DNA from: Humibacillus xanthopallidus
Lineage (GTDB): Bacteria > Actinomycetota > Actinomycetes > Actinomycetales > Dermatophilaceae
Reading direction: 5' to 3'
DNA: 64,000 bases
Assembly (NCBI RefSeq): GCF_006716675.1
Contig: NZ_VFPM01000001.1
Coordinates: 310,001 to 374,000 of the forward strand
Notes under the pieces: model-generated
Told to the model about the DNA's origin: nothing
The model's database searches: none
The model's input: only the letters and a program-made list of their open reading frames with translations
Made by a program: the position numbers and the translations under genes
Shown: one piece after another, positions 59,008 to 64,000 of the stretch
Layout: the number at the start of each line of letters is the position of its first letter
Numbering within the stretch: the stretch's first letter is position 1

Positions 59008-60186
59008 TCAGTGGGTGGGGGCCCCGTCGTGGCCCAGGGCGGCATACCCCGGCTTGATGACGTCGTTGATGAGCGCGAGCCGCTCGTCGAACGGGATGAA
59101 GGCCGACTTCATCGCGTTGATCGTCACCCAGCGCAGGTCCGCGAGGTCCCAGCCGGCGGCCTCGGCGAGCAGGGCAGCCTCGCGGCTCATCGACGTGCCG
59201 CTCATGAGGCGGTTGTCGGTGTTGAGCGTGACGCGGAAGAGAAGCCGCTTGAGCAGGGTGATGGGGTGAAGGGAGATGGAGAGCGCGGCCGAGGTCTGCA
59301 GGTTGCTGCTCGGGCACATCTCGAGCGGGATGCGGGTGTCGCGCACGTAGGCCGCGAGACGCCCGAGGCGCACCCGCTCGAGCTCCACCTCGACGAGCGC
59401 TGCGGGGTTGCCCTTGGCTCCCTCGAGCCACTCGGCGAAGGGGGCCCCGTCGATGGTGATGTCGTCGACGATCCGCACGCCATGGCCGAGACGGTCGGCG
59501 CCGCACCACTGGATGGCCTCCCAGATGGAGGGCAGCCCGAAGGCCTCCCCCGCGTGGATCGTGAAGTGGGCGTTCTCGCGCCGGAGGTACTCGAAGGCGT
59601 CGAGGTGGCGGGTCGGCGGGTGCCCGGCCTCGGCGCCGGCGATGTCGAAACCGGACACGCCCTCGTCGCGGTAGCGCACCGCCAGCTGCGCGATCTCCGT
59701 CGACTTGGCGGCGTGACGCATTGCGGTGAGCAGTGCCGTGACGCGGATCGGGTGGCCCGCCTCCGCCGCCTTGGCCTCGCCGTCGCGGAAGCCGGCGTTG
59801 ACCGCCTCGACGACACCCTCGAGGGTCAGGCCTGCGCGCAGGTGCTGCTCCGGCGCGTAGCGGCTCTCCGCATAGACGACGCCATCGGAGGCGAGGTCCT
59901 GCGCGCACTCGCTCGCGACGCGGAAGAGCTCTTCGCGGGTCTGCATGACCGCCAAGGTGTGGTCGAAGGTCTCGAGGTAGCGCGGCAGCGAGCCTGAGTC
60001 GGCGCTGTCCCGGAACCACTGGCCGAGCGCGTCGGCGTCTCCCGCCGGGAGTGCGTCATAACCGTTCTCAGCCGCCAGCTCGATGATCGTCGCCGGGCGC
60101 AGACCGCCGTCGAGGTGGTCGTGCAAGAGCGCCTTGGGCGCCTTCGCCGCGGTGTCGGCGTCGAGAGCCGTCACCGTGCCGGTCAC
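59008..60186 (-). CDS. add: Adenosine deaminase
   Basis: The 392-residue zinc enzyme deaminates adenosine or deoxyadenosine. Metal and catalytic motifs are [13 protein letters not shown] (HxH), [10 protein letters not shown] (His and Glu), RLGHGVRI, and [16 protein letters not shown]. The segment [14 protein letters not shown] carries Asp-Asn in place of the usual Asp-Asp. GTG 60186 overlaps the cupin stop by 4 bases. M. tuberculosis add (Rv3313c) is in the same neighbourhood relative to PNP and pmmB. Confidence 0.95.
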   Translation of the reverse strand: MTGTVTALDADTAAKAPKALLHDHLDGGLRPATIIELAAENGYDALPAGDADALGQWFRDSADSGSLPRYLETFDHTLAVMQTREELFRVASECAQDLASDGVVYAESRYAPEQHLRAGLTLEGVVEAVNAGFRDGEAKAAEAGHPIRVTALLTAMRHAAKSTEIAQLAVRYRDEGVSGFDIAGAEAGHPPTRHLDAFEYLRRENAHFTIHAGEAFGLPSIWEAIQWCGADRLGHGVRIVDDITIDGAPFAEWLEGAKGNPAALVEVELERVRLGRLAAYVRDTRIPLEMCPSSNLQTSAALSISLHPITLLKRLLFRVTLNTDNRLMSGTSMSREAALLAEAAGWDLADLRWVTINAMKSAFIPFDERLALINDVIKPGYAALGHDGAPTH

Positions 60187-60554
60187 GCCTCGTCCTCGCG
60201 GTGCACGGAGTCGGGTGAGAAGGCCGGCAGGCACACGGCGACGTACTCGGCCCCCTCGGGCCCGCAGGAGTAGCGGATGCGTTCGCCGCCGCGGGTGATG
60301 ACCGTCTGGCCGGCCGGGACCTCGAGGGTCCCGCCGTCGTGGTCGACGAGCACGGTACCGGCGAGCACGAGCGTGATCTCGTCGAACTCCGGCGTCTGGA
60401 ACGGCTCCGACCAGCCTCCGGGAGCCTTCATGTGGGCGACGGACACGGAGGCCTGGAGGCCGGCATTCGGCGTCGTGACGCCGCCGACGTGTTCCTCGAT
60501 GACCTTGCCGCCGGGCACGGGGATACGAGTGGGTGAGGGGATCAGCTCTGGCAC
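60183..60554 (-). CDS. Cupin-domain protein
   Basis: The 123-residue protein is a single cupin barrel: [59 protein letters not shown]. The usual metal His pair is largely missing (Glu-Phe-Asp-Glu in the first motif), so metal binding and enzyme activity are uncertain. It is translationally coupled to adenosine deaminase, which suggests a shared role, possibly as an accessory or regulatory factor. The GTG lies 6 nt after TAGGGT. Confidence 0.82.
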   Translation of the reverse strand: MPELIPSPTRIPVPGGKVIEEHVGGVTTPNAGLQASVSVAHMKAPGGWSEPFQTPEFDEITLVLAGTVLVDHDGGTLEVPAGQTVITRGGERIRYSCGPEGAEYVAVCLPAFSPDSVHREDEA

Positions 60555-60560
60555 GCACCA

Positions 60561-60566
60561 ACCCTA
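60561..60566 (-). promoter_or_regulatory. Leaderless -10 box of the cupin-add operon
   Basis: TAGGGT on the minus strand lies 6 nt before the GTG start. Confidence 0.6.
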
Positions 60567-60654
60567 CGCCCTGGTCACCGCCCCCTTGCTCACGCCCGCT
60601 CAGCACGGTCCCGCGCTGAGCTGTGCAGGCCCCGGAGTCGTCCAGCACGGTGCC

Positions 60655-60674
60655 GGTCCTGCTCGAACAGGACC
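60655..60674 (-). terminator. Second rRNA operon terminator hairpin
   Basis: GGTCCTG (60655-60661) pairs with CAGGACC (60668-60674), loop CTCGAA. It is just downstream of the main hairpin in the direction of rRNA transcription. Confidence 0.5.
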
Positions 60675-60683
60675 CGGAAATGC

Positions 60684-60716
60684 GACAACCCCGCCGGGAT
60701 ACCCGGCGGGGTTGTC
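60684..60716 (-). terminator. Main rRNA operon terminator
   Basis: Bases 60684-60698 pair perfectly with 60702-60716 (15 bp, 3-nt loop). It lies about 10 nt beyond the 3' end of 5S rRNA, followed on the minus strand by GCATTTCC. Confidence 0.88.
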
Positions 60717-60725
60717 TTAAAGTAT

Positions 60726-60843
60726 GTCCGGCTGCGTCCTACTCTCCCACACCGTCACCAGTGCAGTACCATCGGCGCTGAAGGGCTTAGCTTCCGGGTT
60801 CGGAATGGAGCCGGGCGTTTCCCCTTCGCTATGGCAGCCGTAA
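60726..60843 (-). rRNA. rrf: 5S ribosomal RNA
   Basis: On the minus strand the sequence reads GTTACGGCTGCCATAGCG, GGGGAAACGCCCGGC, TTCCGAACCCGGAAGCTAAG and GGTGTGGGAGAGTAGGACGC, the standard 5S body. The terminal stem is CGGCTGC with GCAGCCG. Ends are set from the stem and may be off by a few bases. It follows 23S after a spacer of about 73 nt. Confidence 0.95.
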
Positions 60844-60916
60844 CTCTATGGAGATATCAATCAGTGGGTGGTTCCCGTTTGTATCTCGGGAACTGCACAG
60901 TGGACGCGTAGCATCT

Positions 60917-64000
<3,084 letters not shown>

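Overview
The window is about 71% GC and reads as the chromosome of a high-GC actinobacterium. The supports are GTG and TTG starts, many leaderless-type promoters, an F420-type oxidoreductase, an actinobacterial acyl-CoA carboxylase with an epsilon subunit, a PASTA kinase and a SAM-IV riboswitch. A family-level guess, from general sequence flavour only, is Intrasporangiaceae or a close relative. I found no phage, insertion sequence, CRISPR array or tRNA. The last 3.3 kb is the 3' part of an rRNA operon on the minus strand (23S, 5S, terminators); the 5' end of 23S lies just beyond the right edge.

Layout. 1-5.7 kb: a secreted lipase-like protein (cut by the window edge), a FadE25-type acyl-CoA dehydrogenase, a SAM-IV riboswitch controlling metY, and an S66 peptidase whose start lies inside a 43-bp near-perfect palindrome. 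5.7-7.6 kb: a Na+/H+ antiporter ending in a UBP-type zinc finger. 7.7-19.6 kb: two divergent operons that together look like a complete CMP-legionaminic acid (nonulosonic acid) pathway (PtmE, LegB, LegC, LegH, LegG, LegI, LegF, PtmF, PtmA), with a Wzx-type flippase and a capsule-type glycosyltransferase. 19.7-30.3 kb: an F420-type oxidoreductase, a CoA-binding protein, purE/purK, a GtrA-like protein, a DUF222/HNH element, a two-component system, an enoyl-CoA hydratase and an adenylate cyclase with an (SPE)n repeat. 30.4-49.1 kb: birA, acyl-CoA carboxylase beta and epsilon, a PASTA kinase, maf, a branched-chain acyl-CoA (liu-like) operon with its MerR regulator, a sulfurtransferase/SufE pair, tryptophan dioxygenase and the biotinylated carboxylase alpha subunit. 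49.2-60.6 kb: an antitoxin-like protein, LpdA, and a nucleoside salvage block (PNP, phosphomannomutase, DeoC with two aldehyde dehydrogenase-like proteins, a uridine kinase-like protein, adenosine deaminase and a cupin).

How it fits together. The order fadE25-purE-purK-gtrA ... birA-accD5-accE-maf-sseA-sufE-accA ... lpdA-PNP-pmmB-add matches, from memory, the Mycobacterium tuberculosis Rv3274c-Rv3313c region. This is therefore an old actinobacterial backbone with lineage-specific insertions. The legionaminate cluster is the largest and most interesting of them. AccD5/AccE and the distant AccA should form one acyl-CoA carboxylase, with BirA biotinylating AccA.

Two window-wide signals stand out. 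At least 25 genes have a TANNNT or CANNNT -10 box 5-8 nt before the start codon, which indicates leaderless transcripts. The heptamer GTATGCC/GGCATAC occurs about 40 times while GTACGCC is nearly absent, although TAC is the normal Tyr codon here.
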